This document shows positions 56,634-64,000 of a DNA stretch of 64,000 bases, piece after piece. The position numbers were made by a program, and so were the translations under genes. The notes below the pieces were generated by a model. The model made no database searches, had not been told where the DNA came from, and saw only the letters and a program-made list of their open reading frames with translations. Positions within the stretch are counted from its first letter, which is position 1; every line of letters starts with the position of its first letter. This DNA comes from CPC320 sp002336405 (GTDB lineage: Bacteria > Pseudomonadota > Alphaproteobacteria > Rhodobacterales > Rhodobacteraceae): the NCBI GenBank assembly GCA_949372595.1, contig CASIAN010000021.1, positions 1 to 64,000 of the forward strand, given 5' to 3'.

Positions 56634-57326
56634 ATGACCGTACCTGTCGTTAGTGCCGAACTGTTGTCCCTGTCTTTGACTGGGAATGCCGGAAAAATCG
56701 ATATCATTCACGATATAACGCTAGATGTGCTGCCTGGCGAGACCCTAGCATTGGTTGGCCCGTCTGGTTCGGGCAAATCGTCACTTTTAATGCTGATGGG
56801 TGGATTAGAGCAAGCCAGCTCAGGCCGCATTAACGCCCTGGGCCATGACCTCAGTACCATGAGCGAAGATCAACTTGCCCGGTTTCGGCGCAAGCACATG
56901 GGTATTGTGTTCCAATCCTTCCATCTGATTCCCAATATGACGGCACTGGAAAATGTGGCAACTCCACTCGAGTTGGCCGGCGACAAACAGGCATTCCAAC
57001 GCGCCCACGATGAGCTGGAGATCGTGGGGCTGTCGCACCGCATGGGGCATTACCCGTCTGAACTGTCTGGCGGCGAACAGCAGCGCGTTGCTCTTGCGCG
57101 GGCGTTGGTGACACGCCCCACCATCTTGCTGGCTGACGAACCCACAGGAAACCTTGACGGCGCCACCGGTGCCGCCATTGTCGATCTATTGTTCAATCTC
57201 AGCGCCAAACACGGGGCTACTCTGATCTTGGTCACCCATGCGGCAGACCTTGCCAAACGCTGTGATCGAACCATTCACTTGCGCGACGGACGCCTTGAGG
57301 CCCAGCCAAACGAGACGCCGACGTGA
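56634..57326 (+). CDS. ABC transporter ATP-binding protein (YbbA-like)
   Basis: A 230-residue ATPase. Walker A GPSGSGKSSLLMLMGGLE, Q-loop VFQSFHLIPNMTALENV, signature LSGGEQQRVALARAL, Walker B ILLADEPTGNLDG and switch His VTHAADLA are complete. It belongs to the LolD/MacB/YbbA branch that energises FtsX-like permeases. Its stop overlaps the permease start as GTGA. Pairing with a TesA esterase gene suggests a role in envelope lipid or toxin removal; the substrate is not known. Confidence 0.94.
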   Translation: MTVPVVSAELLSLSLTGNAGKIDIIHDITLDVLPGETLALVGPSGSGKSSLLMLMGGLEQASSGRINALGHDLSTMSEDQLARFRRKHMGIVFQSFHLIPNMTALENVATPLELAGDKQAFQRAHDELEIVGLSHRMGHYPSELSGGEQQRVALARALVTRPTILLADEPTGNLDGATGAAIVDLLFNLSAKHGATLILVTHAADLAKRCDRTIHLRDGRLEAQPNETPT

Positions 57327-59848
57327 GCTGGAAAATTTCCGCCAAATTTGCCCGCAGGGAACTGCGTGGCGGCATCACAGGGTTTCGGATTCTGCTTGCC
57401 TGCCTGACCCTCGGGGTCGCCGCAATCACAGCCGTTAGCACCATAAAAATAGCCATCGAGACCGGCCTCACCGAACAGGGCGCCACTCTACTGGGTGGCG
57501 ACGCAGAGGCCAAATTTACCTACCGGTTTGCTACCGCCGAAGAACGGGCTTGGCTGGCCGGGAACGCGTTGGCTATATCCGAAGTGACAGATTTCAGGTC
57601 CATGGCGCATGTGAAGGGACCCGACGGCCCGGAACAGGCGCTGACACAGGTGAAATCCGTTGATGACGCCTACCCGCTGACCGGCAGTGTGACATTATCG
57701 AACGGGGTTGCTCTGAACCGCGCGCTCGGCGATCAGGACGGGACGCCAGGTGGTGTGATGCAGAGGGTCCTTGCCGAGCGTCTGGATCTGAAGATTGGTG
57801 ACCGGTTCCGCCTTGGTCAACAAGACTTTGTGCTCTCAGCGCTGCTCAACGTGGAACCGGACCGCGCCAGCGACGGCTATGGTATGGGCCCACGAACGCT
57901 GGTGCATACAAACGCGCTGAAAGCGTCAGGCCTGTTGTCACCGGGGACCATATTTTCGACCAAATACCGCCTACTTTTAGAACCAGATAAAGACCTTGAG
58001 CGACTTAAGATAGCGGCGGAAGACCGGTTTTCCAACAGCGGCATGCGCTGGCGGGATGCCCGCAACGGAGCGCCCGGGATCGCCCGCTTCATTGATCGTC
58101 TCGGCGTCTTTCTGGTGTTGGTTGGGCTTGCCGGTCTGGCAGTGGGCGGGGTCGGCGTCTCGGCTGCGGTCAAAACCTATCTGGACAGTAAAATCAGTGT
58201 GATCGCAACGCTGCGCACTTTGGGGGCCACGAGAGCAGTCATTTTCCAGACTTATTTCTTGCAAATCGGGGCTCTGTCAGGTGTCGGCATCGCACTCGGC
58301 TTGTTGCTGGGCACCGCTATACCACTGGCTCTGGCACCTTGGATCAATGCACAACTGCCAATACCCGCCAGCTTTACAATCTATGCAAAGCCGCTGTTTG
58401 AAGCCGCCGTCTATGGGTTTTTAACCGCTCTAATCTTTACCCTTTGGCCTCTGGCGCGGGTCGAGGATATTCGCGCAGCAACGTTATTTCGAGATCAAGT
58501 CAGCCAGAGCAAGACACTGCCAGCTCTGCGCTATCTCTTGGCCATCGGAGGGGTGCTCACTGCTTTGCTGGCTTCTGCTGTTTGGTTTAACGGCACTGTC
58601 AAACTTACGCTGTGGATGGCAGCAGGCATAATTGGGGCTCTGTTTGCGCTTGCTATTGCGGCCTTTGTAATGCAACGCACCGCACGGCTGGCTTCGCGGG
58701 CCGTGCGCCAACCAGTCTGGCGTTGGGCGCTTGCCGCACTCAGCAATCCCAACAATGGCAGCACCTCTGTGGTGATGTCTCTCGGTCTGGGACTGTCCGT
58801 TCTGGCCGCCGTTGGACAGATTGACGGCAATCTAAGAGCAGCGATCTCCCGGGATCTGCCAAAGGTCGCACCTTCGTATTTTTTTGTGGATATCCAAAAG
58901 GACCAAATCACCGACTTTGTTGAGCGCGTCTCAATAAATCCAAAGGTGACGCGTATGGACACCGCCCCAATGCTTCGTGGCGTGATCACCCAAATCAACG
59001 GGGTTAACGCCACCGAAGTGGCCGGCGACCACTGGGTTATTCGCGGAGATCGCGGCCTAACCTATGCCGCCACCCTGCCTGAACGCACCACGCTAACCGC
59101 CGGCACATGGTGGGAGGCCGATTATAGCGGACCGCCACTTTTGAGTTTCGCTGCCGAGGAAGCCGCTGAAATCGGCCTTGAGCTGGGCGACAAGTTGACC
59201 CTGAACATTCTGGGACGCAGTATCACCGCAGAAATCAAAAACTTCCGTGAAGTGGATTTTTCCGACGCGGGTCTCGGCTTTGTGATGACGTTAAACCCAG
59301 CAGCAATTGCCAGCGCTCCCCATAGTTTCATCTCAACGCTCTATGCCGCAGAGGCCGCAGAGGCGGGCATTCTGCGCGACCTCGCAAACCACTTTCCCAA
59401 CATCACCGCGATCCGAGTGCGCGATGCCATTGCCGAGGTCAGCAAATTACTCGGCGCCATTGCCAGCGCTACCTCTTATGGGGCGGCCACCACAATCCTC
59501 ACTGGATTTTTGGTGCTGATCGGCGCCGCCGCCGCTGGTGAACGGGCGCGCAGTTATGAGGCCGCCGTTTTGAAAACCATCGGGGCCACCCGACGTCAAA
59601 TTCTGCTAAGTTTTGCGCTCAGATCTGCACTATTGGGCGCGGCTGCGGGGGTGGTTGCACTCGCAGTTGGCATTTTGGGTGGCTGGGCCGTGAACCATTT
59701 TGTGATGGAGGCGAAATTCTCTGTGGTCTGGCCCTCGGCTCTTGGCATTATCTTTGGTGGTTTGCTGGCAAATCTGTTGGCAGGGCTGGGCTTTGCATTG
59801 AAATCACTGGCAAACAGACCGGCGCAAACGCTGCGCAGCCGGGACTAG
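57323..59848 (+). CDS. FtsX-like ABC permease (YbbP-type)
   Basis: An 841-residue membrane protein with two FtsX domains, one around residues 250-390 (GVSAAVKTYLDSKISVIATL is in the first) and one at the C-terminus (YEAAVLKTIGATRRQILLSF), each with several helices, plus a large periplasmic domain. The characteristic R-T-L-G-A-T-R and K-T-I-G-A-T-R coupling motifs are both present. It starts at GTG 57323, overlapping the ATPase gene. Together they form a YbbAP-type system, probably a mechanotransmitter or lipid exporter. Confidence 0.92.
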   Translation: MSWKISAKFARRELRGGITGFRILLACLTLGVAAITAVSTIKIAIETGLTEQGATLLGGDAEAKFTYRFATAEERAWLAGNALAISEVTDFRSMAHVKGPDGPEQALTQVKSVDDAYPLTGSVTLSNGVALNRALGDQDGTPGGVMQRVLAERLDLKIGDRFRLGQQDFVLSALLNVEPDRASDGYGMGPRTLVHTNALKASGLLSPGTIFSTKYRLLLEPDKDLERLKIAAEDRFSNSGMRWRDARNGAPGIARFIDRLGVFLVLVGLAGLAVGGVGVSAAVKTYLDSKISVIATLRTLGATRAVIFQTYFLQIGALSGVGIALGLLLGTAIPLALAPWINAQLPIPASFTIYAKPLFEAAVYGFLTALIFTLWPLARVEDIRAATLFRDQVSQSKTLPALRYLLAIGGVLTALLASAVWFNGTVKLTLWMAAGIIGALFALAIAAFVMQRTARLASRAVRQPVWRWALAALSNPNNGSTSVVMSLGLGLSVLAAVGQIDGNLRAAISRDLPKVAPSYFFVDIQKDQITDFVERVSINPKVTRMDTAPMLRGVITQINGVNATEVAGDHWVIRGDRGLTYAATLPERTTLTAGTWWEADYSGPPLLSFAAEEAAEIGLELGDKLTLNILGRSITAEIKNFREVDFSDAGLGFVMTLNPAAIASAPHSFISTLYAAEAAEAGILRDLANHFPNITAIRVRDAIAEVSKLLGAIASATSYGAATTILTGFLVLIGAAAAGERARSYEAAVLKTIGATRRQILLSFALRSALLGAAAGVVALAVGILGGWAVNHFVMEAKFSVVWPSALGIIFGGLLANLLAGLGFALKSLANRPAQTLRSRD

Positions 59849-60007
59849 GCCATCAGCAGTCACCTATCTGACCAAGTAAGGCGATTTTCTGTTCGGGTGC
59901 CCCTTCCACCGAGGTCGATTTCGACGTAAACTTACACACATAAGCGTCAAGCATTCTTGCCAGACCATCACCCAGACATACGGATTGATGACAGATAGGA
60001 TGAGACG

Positions 60008-61423
60008 GTGAAGCGACGTGATTTTCTTCTGACCGCCAGTGCAATTGCAGGCGGTGCGGGTCTCCACGCCGCAAACTTGGGTGCAGCAGGCCTTGCCGCA
60101 AATCTTGGCCAGCGCAGAGCGCTGGCTCTCTACGACTTAACCATACAGAATGCCCACTATAGATTCAGTGATCACCCACCAACCTCAGACATGGTCAGCC
60201 TGTCACCACAGGCCCCTCCCCCAGTGCTTGTTGGCCATCAGGCAAAGCCAATGATGCTGAACGTCCGCAATACACTACCCGACTACACCTCGATGCATTG
60301 GCATGGGCTGCGCATTGCAAACGCGATGGATGGCGTTCCCTATCTCACCCAGATGCCAATCGCCACAGACGAAACCTTTTCTTATGCCTTTACCCCCCCC
60401 GATGCTGGCACCTATTGGTATCACCCGCACTGTATGACAATGGATCAGATGGCACATGGGTTGACTGGTGTTCTTGTGATCAACGAAGCGATAGATCCAG
60501 GATTTGACGCGGACCAGGTGATCAACTTAAGAGATTTCCGTCTCAATGAAGAGGGGAATTTTCTACCGTCTTTTACCAGCCGCGGCGCGGCGCGGGCTGG
60601 CACTTTTGGCAACGTCGTGACTGCAAACTGGCAAGAAAACCCGGTCTACGACCACCCCGCCGGCGCACTGCTGCGTTTGCGGGTGGTCAATACAGACACC
60701 ACCCGCATTCACAAACTCTATCTCACAACGACCAACGCACAGATCATTGCGTGGGATGGCCATCCGGTGCGCGACCCGATCGCCCTGCCAACCGCCCTAA
60801 AGCCTGTGCTTGTCGGACCGGGACAACGGCTGGATTTCGCCCTGAGGATGCCTGAATCCGAAGGACAAAAAATCGATCTTATGGCAAAACTGCCCGGCCA
60901 GCCCAAGGTCATGGCCAGCCTGCGTGCAATCGGATCAAACCTGAACCGCAATCTGAACGCGCTGTCTGCACTGCCGCCCAACCCCGTGGCCCATCCAGAC
61001 CTAAGTGCCGCGCAAACCCACGAATTTGTGTTTGGCTGGTCACCAGACAGCATGATCGCAAACAACGGAGTTTGTGGGTCAATGGGCTATACGTTTTGGT
61101 CGATCAATCGCACCCCTTGGGCGGGTGATGCGGCCACCGGTGTCGGACCACTGGCGCAGCTTGAGCTGGGAAAGAGCTATATCTTTCGACTGCGCAACGA
61201 ATCGCCCCATGCCCACCCGATCCATCTGCACGGGCTGAGTTTTCTGCCGCTGCGCTCAAACAAGCGCAGGCTCAAGTCCAATTGGACCGATACAACACTG
61301 TTAATCAGGGGAGAGACCGTCGACGTTGCGCTGGTCGCCGACAACCCCGGCGATTGGGCGTTTCACTGCCACGTCATCGAGCATCAAAAAACCGGATTGG
61401 CGGGCTATCTAAGGGTCAGCTGA
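60008..61423 (+). CDS. Tat-exported multicopper oxidase
   Basis: A 471-residue laccase-type enzyme. The Tat signal is KRRDFLLTASAIAGGAG. Copper motifs are complete: HWHG (97-100), HPH (139-141), HPIHLHG (403-409) and HCHVIEH (453-459). The type 1 copper axial position, ten residues after Cys454, is Leu464 rather than Met, which in the family usually means a higher redox potential. The start is GTG 60008. Possible roles are Cu(I) detoxification, Mn oxidation or phenol oxidation; no Met-rich segment like that of CueO is seen. Confidence 0.93.
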   Translation: MKRRDFLLTASAIAGGAGLHAANLGAAGLAANLGQRRALALYDLTIQNAHYRFSDHPPTSDMVSLSPQAPPPVLVGHQAKPMMLNVRNTLPDYTSMHWHGLRIANAMDGVPYLTQMPIATDETFSYAFTPPDAGTYWYHPHCMTMDQMAHGLTGVLVINEAIDPGFDADQVINLRDFRLNEEGNFLPSFTSRGAARAGTFGNVVTANWQENPVYDHPAGALLRLRVVNTDTTRIHKLYLTTTNAQIIAWDGHPVRDPIALPTALKPVLVGPGQRLDFALRMPESEGQKIDLMAKLPGQPKVMASLRAIGSNLNRNLNALSALPPNPVAHPDLSAAQTHEFVFGWSPDSMIANNGVCGSMGYTFWSINRTPWAGDAATGVGPLAQLELGKSYIFRLRNESPHAHPIHLHGLSFLPLRSNKRRLKSNWTDTTLLIRGETVDVALVADNPGDWAFHCHVIEHQKTGLAGYLRVS

Positions 61424-61482
61424 TCCACCCCCGCCGCTGCAAAAAAGCACCTTGGTGCCAAAGTCCATATTGAAATATGGGG

Positions 61483-62167
61483 CTACGAAATTTCATCCCA
61501 GCGATTTTGCTCGGACCAAAGCATCCGTAGGGTTTTGCTTTGTCCAACGAATGCCGCCTCTAAAAGTTGACAGCCATAAATCCGGTCGGTGCGAAAGTGC
61601 CGAAACGCCGCGCGCAAATCACACCACCCGACGAGTAAAACGCATTCGATATGATACACTATTACGATGGGCCAAACCACGCGAACAGTCTCAACCTGCT
61701 GCGCATCCCGGTATGTCAGACGCAACTTACGCTCTTCACGAATGGCGGTGCGCAACGCTGCAAGTGACACACACCCCTGTGCGGGATCATCGGGCGCGCG
61801 CCCCCAAGGCGCAACCTGCAACCAATCGAACTGGGTCATTCAGATCCGTAGTTTTCTGGCGAACTCGCAAGGCTGCCCGCTGAAGTGCGCTATCGCCAGC
61901 GCGCGCCAGCATCGACAAACCAACGCGCAGGGCCTCAGTTTCTTCAGCGTCAAAGTTCACCGGCGGCAGATCGTAGCTGGAGCGCAGAATATACCCCACG
62001 CCCGCCGCACCTTCGACTGGCGTCCGCATCGCCTGCAAAGCGGCGATGTCGCGGTAGATGGTTCTGACAGACACTTCGAGCGTTTCCGCCAGACGCGCAG
62101 CGCTGACCGGGCGATCGGCAGCGCGCAAAATCTGGATCAGTTCGAACAACCGGGTCGAGCGGCCCAT
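61483..62167 (-). pseudogene. WYL-domain (YafY-type) regulator, frameshifted
   Basis: The N-terminal part (from ATG 62167) has a DeoR-type winged helix, GRSTRLFELIQILRAADRPV and RTIYRDIAALQAMRTPVEG, then DLPPVNFDAEETEALRVGLS. Near 61840 the reading frame shifts: the old frame runs out into ALGARAR, and the WYL part continues from about 61839 in another frame as FDWLQVAPWGRAP, LRTAIREERKLRLTYRDAQQ and WCDLRAAFRHFRTDRI. One lesion splits the gene, so it probably no longer makes a full regulator. It represses adjacent genes in related systems. Its upstream region is duplicated at 63130-63420. Confidence 0.85.
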
Positions 62168-62345
62168 GCCTTCCCCCTCCTGCGGGTTTAGCAAAATTCT
62201 GCGGACACCCTAGCAAAGGCTCCTGACACTCTATGTCAGCAGTCTGTGGCAAATTTATGCCCTCAAAGGCGCATTCATGCGTTATCGTGACCACGCAGAT
62301 CTGATGGTATTGCAACTGGGCCATTGGCAGCCAAACCAAGGGCCT
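62064..62345. repeat. Duplicated WYL-regulator module, copy A
   Basis: About 280 bases covering the 5' end of the WYL gene, its upstream inverted repeat and a divergent ORF start. It matches 63130-63420 with many substitutions but collinear blocks, for example AAAATCTGGATCAGTT, GCGGCCCATGCCTTCCCCC, GCTCCTGACAC, TTATGCCCTCAAAGG and TTGCAACTGGGCCATTGGCA. This indicates an old segmental duplication. Confidence 0.85.
62223..62239. promoter_or_regulatory. Candidate WYL operator, copy A
   Basis: CTGACA and TGTCAG form a perfect inverted repeat with a five-base spacer (CTCTA), between the WYL gene and the divergent ORF at 62277. It is conserved in copy B although the surrounding bases have changed. 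Confidence 0.55.
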
Positions 62346-62414
62346 TCAATTCAAGGTTACATGGGGTATTTAAGATTGCACCAACCCCAATTGCGCTTGA
62401 TCAATTTGGGATGA
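62277..62414 (+). pseudogene. Truncated ORF under the WYL-type operator, copy A
   Basis: A 45-codon frame starting MRYRDHADLMVLQLGHWQPN, preceded by AAAGGCGC. Its first 20 residues match the copy B ORF (63343), which argues that this was the start of a real target gene, now cut short. No family is recognised. Confidence 0.4.
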
Positions 62415-62533
62415 ATTAGCTTGGGGGAACGCCAGCGCCCCGACAGTTTAAAAATGCACACTCCAATAGCTGCTTTTTTTATGCGCCACTGCGAGAGGAA
62501 GGCCACAGTGAAAGGCACATGCTTTAGTTTGGC

Positions 62534-62989
62534 TCAGCCCTCACCCCAATTGGCCCAGCTTTCAGGAAACGGGTGCCCTAAGGCGCGCCAATATAGAATT
62601 AGTTGCCCATGATGCAGCGTTTCGTGCGCCAATAAACGACACAGATGTACGCAAGGGCTCACGTCTTCGCCAAACCAACTTACCACTTGACCAGACCCTA
62701 AACCGGCAATTGTATTGATGTGATATTTTTCAAGCTTTTCAAAATATCCGCTAAGATATATTGCTGAGGCCTTTCCCGCATATGAACCATCTGCAGGATC
62801 AAAGTTGATCTGCCCAGTTATTAACGCTGACAGATAATTTTCGTGTACGCGACCCATATGGCGAAATTGTTTCCATAACGGTCCACAGTGGGAATTGAGT
62901 GCAAAATCCAAGTCACCTTTTGAGCACGCATCTAACAGATCAACCGTAAGCCGCCGCGTGAATGTCCAGTCTTTCTGAAGCGCATCCAT
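62534..62989 (-). CDS. DinB-family protein
   Basis: A 151-residue four-helix-bundle protein of the DinB/YfiT superfamily, whose members are metal-dependent thiol S-transferases or of unknown function. Putative metal His residues are in RHMGRVHENYLSAL and LAHETLHHGQLILYWRALG, matching the usual H-x-n-H-x3-H layout. It starts at ATG 62989 and lies between the two WYL module copies, so it may have been acquired or kept within that unit. Its function is not assignable. Confidence 0.78.
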   Translation of the reverse strand: MDALQKDWTFTRRLTVDLLDACSKGDLDFALNSHCGPLWKQFRHMGRVHENYLSALITGQINFDPADGSYAGKASAIYLSGYFEKLEKYHINTIAGLGSGQVVSWFGEDVSPCVHLCRLLAHETLHHGQLILYWRALGHPFPESWANWGEG

Positions 62990-63107
62990 CAGTGCTGATT
63001 CCTAAGTGATACCAGTAAGTGATTCCCGTTTTTGCACAGTTTTGGTTTTGGGTTCGATCAGCCGTTGGCCTTGAGACCGAGAAGCCACTGATGACATGCG
63101 CACCCAT

Positions 63108-63233
63108 TGCACCCATGCAGCAGATGGGTCTGACAGACATTTCAAGCGTGTCTGCGAGAGGCGTGGCGTTCACCGTGCGGTTGGCAGCGCGCAAAATCTG
63201 GATCAGTTTCAACAACCAGATCTCGCGGCCCAT
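63108..63233 (-). pseudogene. WYL regulator N-terminal fragment (copy B)
   Basis: From ATG 63233 it reads GREIWLLKLIQILRAANRTV and NATPLADTLEMSVRPI, clearly related to the winged-helix start of the regulator at 62167. The similarity ends after about 40 residues and no WYL domain follows. It is a remnant. Confidence 0.8.
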
Positions 63234-63420
63234 GCCTTCCCCCCCTGCGGGTTTACCAAAACTCTGCTGACACCCCGTCACAGGCTCCTGACACCCACTG
63301 TCAGCAATTTGTGGCTATTTTATGCCCTCAAAGGAGCATCCAATGTGTTATTATGACCATGCCAGTATGATGATATTGCAACTGGGCCATTGGCACCCAA
63401 ATCACGGGAACCCAAACCAA
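63130..63420. repeat. Duplicated WYL-regulator module, copy B
   Basis: Collinear with 62064-62345. This copy lost the regulator body but keeps the intergenic inverted repeat and the divergent ORF start with the better ribosome site (AAAGGAG). Confidence 0.85.
63288..63304. promoter_or_regulatory. Candidate WYL operator, copy B
   Basis: CTGACA and TGTCAG separated by CCCAC, the same half-sites and spacing as in copy A. A weaker similar element, CTGACACCCCGTCACAG, lies about 25 bases upstream. Confidence 0.55.
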
Positions 63421-63561
63421 AGACAGTCACGCCAAGGCGTCACGTTGCATCAAACCAGCTTGCATCGAACCCGTCCACTGACGGCACCCGCCCAAAGGCC
63501 GGCAGGTTATGGGGTGTGGCCGCGGATCAGACAGCGCATTTTAGGCTTCATAACAGAATAA
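63343..63561 (+). pseudogene. ORF under the WYL-type operator, copy B
   Basis: A 72-residue frame starting MCYYDHASMMILQLGHWHPN after AAAGGAG at good spacing. Only the first 20 residues are shared with copy A (62277); the remainder is rich in Arg, Pro and Gln and looks out of frame. Probably a truncated target gene. Confidence 0.4.
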
Positions 63562-63873
63562 TAGGCTGATCCTTCAGGGAAGATTGGGTCGCTGAAATTA
63601 AGTTTCAAACAGGGCCAGCAAAAAATTGCTTTTCATATTCCGCTCTCCAAAAATAATCTGTGGCAATCGCGGCTGGGATCATCGCCTTGCAAATCAGTCT
63701 TAGCCCCCGCATGACCGCCTCTCTCCGCCCTGTGCGACCCTCAAAATCCTTTCTTTAACCCACTCTTGCCTGTATAACACAGGCCAACGGTGCACCAACG
63801 TCCAGAATCGTGAAATCTCTTTGTGATGGGCAGGCTGAACAAAATAACCCGCGCCATCCATTCGGAGACCCCA
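63562..63873. other. Gene-free stretch before the phosphatase gene
   Basis: About 310 bases with no gene I can support; an 80-residue minus-strand frame here overlaps the phosphatase start and is a shadow. The 3' part should hold the phosphatase promoter. Confidence 0.45.
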
Positions 63874-64000
63874 ATGCCCCTCAGTGACGCCGATAAAACT
63901 CTGATCCTTGAGACCGTTCGCGACGCCGCAAGGCGTGAAATCATGCCGCGGTTTCGGGCGCTGTCCGAGGCCGATATCAACACGAAATCAGCCCCTGACG
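63874..64000 (+). CDS. Inositol-monophosphatase family protein, N-terminal part
   Basis: The first 42 residues of a gene cut by the window edge. LILETVRDAARREIMPRF and LSEADINTKSAPD match the N-terminus of the inositol monophosphatase/HisN-type family, where the T-K-S-A-x-D segment precedes the metal-binding domain. GGAGA lies eight bases upstream of ATG 63874. Whether it is a histidinol-phosphatase or a SuhB-type enzyme cannot be told from this part. Confidence 0.7.
   Translation, partial: MPLSDADKTLILETVRDAARREIMPRFRALSEADINTKSAPD

Noticed and set aside
1..64000. CRISPR array, toxin-antitoxin pair, restriction system, prophage or secondary-metabolite cluster
   Set aside because: Looked for repeats with regular spacers, small overlapping gene pairs, and phage or NRPS/PKS-type genes on both strands; none was convincing.
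1..64000. tRNA or rRNA genes
   Set aside because: No cloverleaf-like stretch with a T-loop GTTCRA and CCA-type end was seen in the intergenic regions; a covariance search would be needed to be certain.

Overview
The window looks like a chromosomal segment of an alphaproteobacterium, most likely a marine Rhodobacteraceae (Roseobacter-group) species. This rests on gene content and protein similarity judged by eye; no database search was run. Genes are dense, with many 1-4 bp stop/start overlaps. Several genes are clearly broken, so the genome seems to be losing accessory functions.

Layout. 1-6.5 kb: an IS3-type transposase remnant, a TetR-type regulator, a secreted 5'-nucleotidase, a DUF952 protein and pyrD, then a graveyard with a methyltransferase pseudogene and a badly decayed polysaccharide deacetylase. 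6.6-8.9 kb: two PaaI-type thioesterases and a MATE exporter in one operon. 9-21 kb: a fatty-acid/acyl-CoA oxidation region with two tandem MerR regulators, a DmdC-like acyl-CoA dehydrogenase, a long-chain-type acyl-CoA dehydrogenase, a GST-like protein, thiolase, a cupin, a hydratase/3-hydroxyacyl-CoA dehydrogenase fusion, an AIG1-like membrane protein, a frameshifted epimerase and an acyl-CoA synthetase. 21-28 kb: a membrane protein of unknown function, a SPOR protein and a compact nucleoside salvage operon (cdd-deoA-deoB-add-upp). 28-34 kb: a VOC-bicupin protein, malic enzyme fused to a phosphotransacetylase-like domain, propionyl-CoA synthetase and a broken PEP-mutase/isocitrate-lyase family gene.

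34-47 kb: ada, an amidase, NAD kinase, glyA, an alpha/beta hydrolase, lepA, the remains of an outer-membrane protein gene, a small copper-handling pair, rpmB, meaB and a DUF3108 protein. 47-55 kb: hrpB, argF/argD, a voltage-gated-type K+ channel with a C-terminal CPNC motif, a DUF4399 protein, truA and a GNAT acetyltransferase. 55-61 kb: a cold-shock protein, the tesA-type esterase divergent from an ABC/FtsX-like pair, and a Tat-exported multicopper oxidase. 61-64 kb: a duplicated WYL-regulator/operator/ORF-start module with both copies damaged, a DinB-family gene between them, and the start of an inositol-monophosphatase-family gene cut by the window edge.

Functionally the window is mostly carbon and nucleotide scavenging: acyl-CoA oxidation, propionate and malate entry points, nucleoside salvage and arginine synthesis. 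I did not find a defence system, CRISPR array, rRNA, tRNA, prophage or secondary-metabolite cluster. The points most worth a second look are the WYL module duplication with matching inverted repeats, the bacterial AIG1-like protein beside beta-oxidation genes, the DmdC-like dehydrogenase under paired MerR regulators, and the run of pseudogenes.
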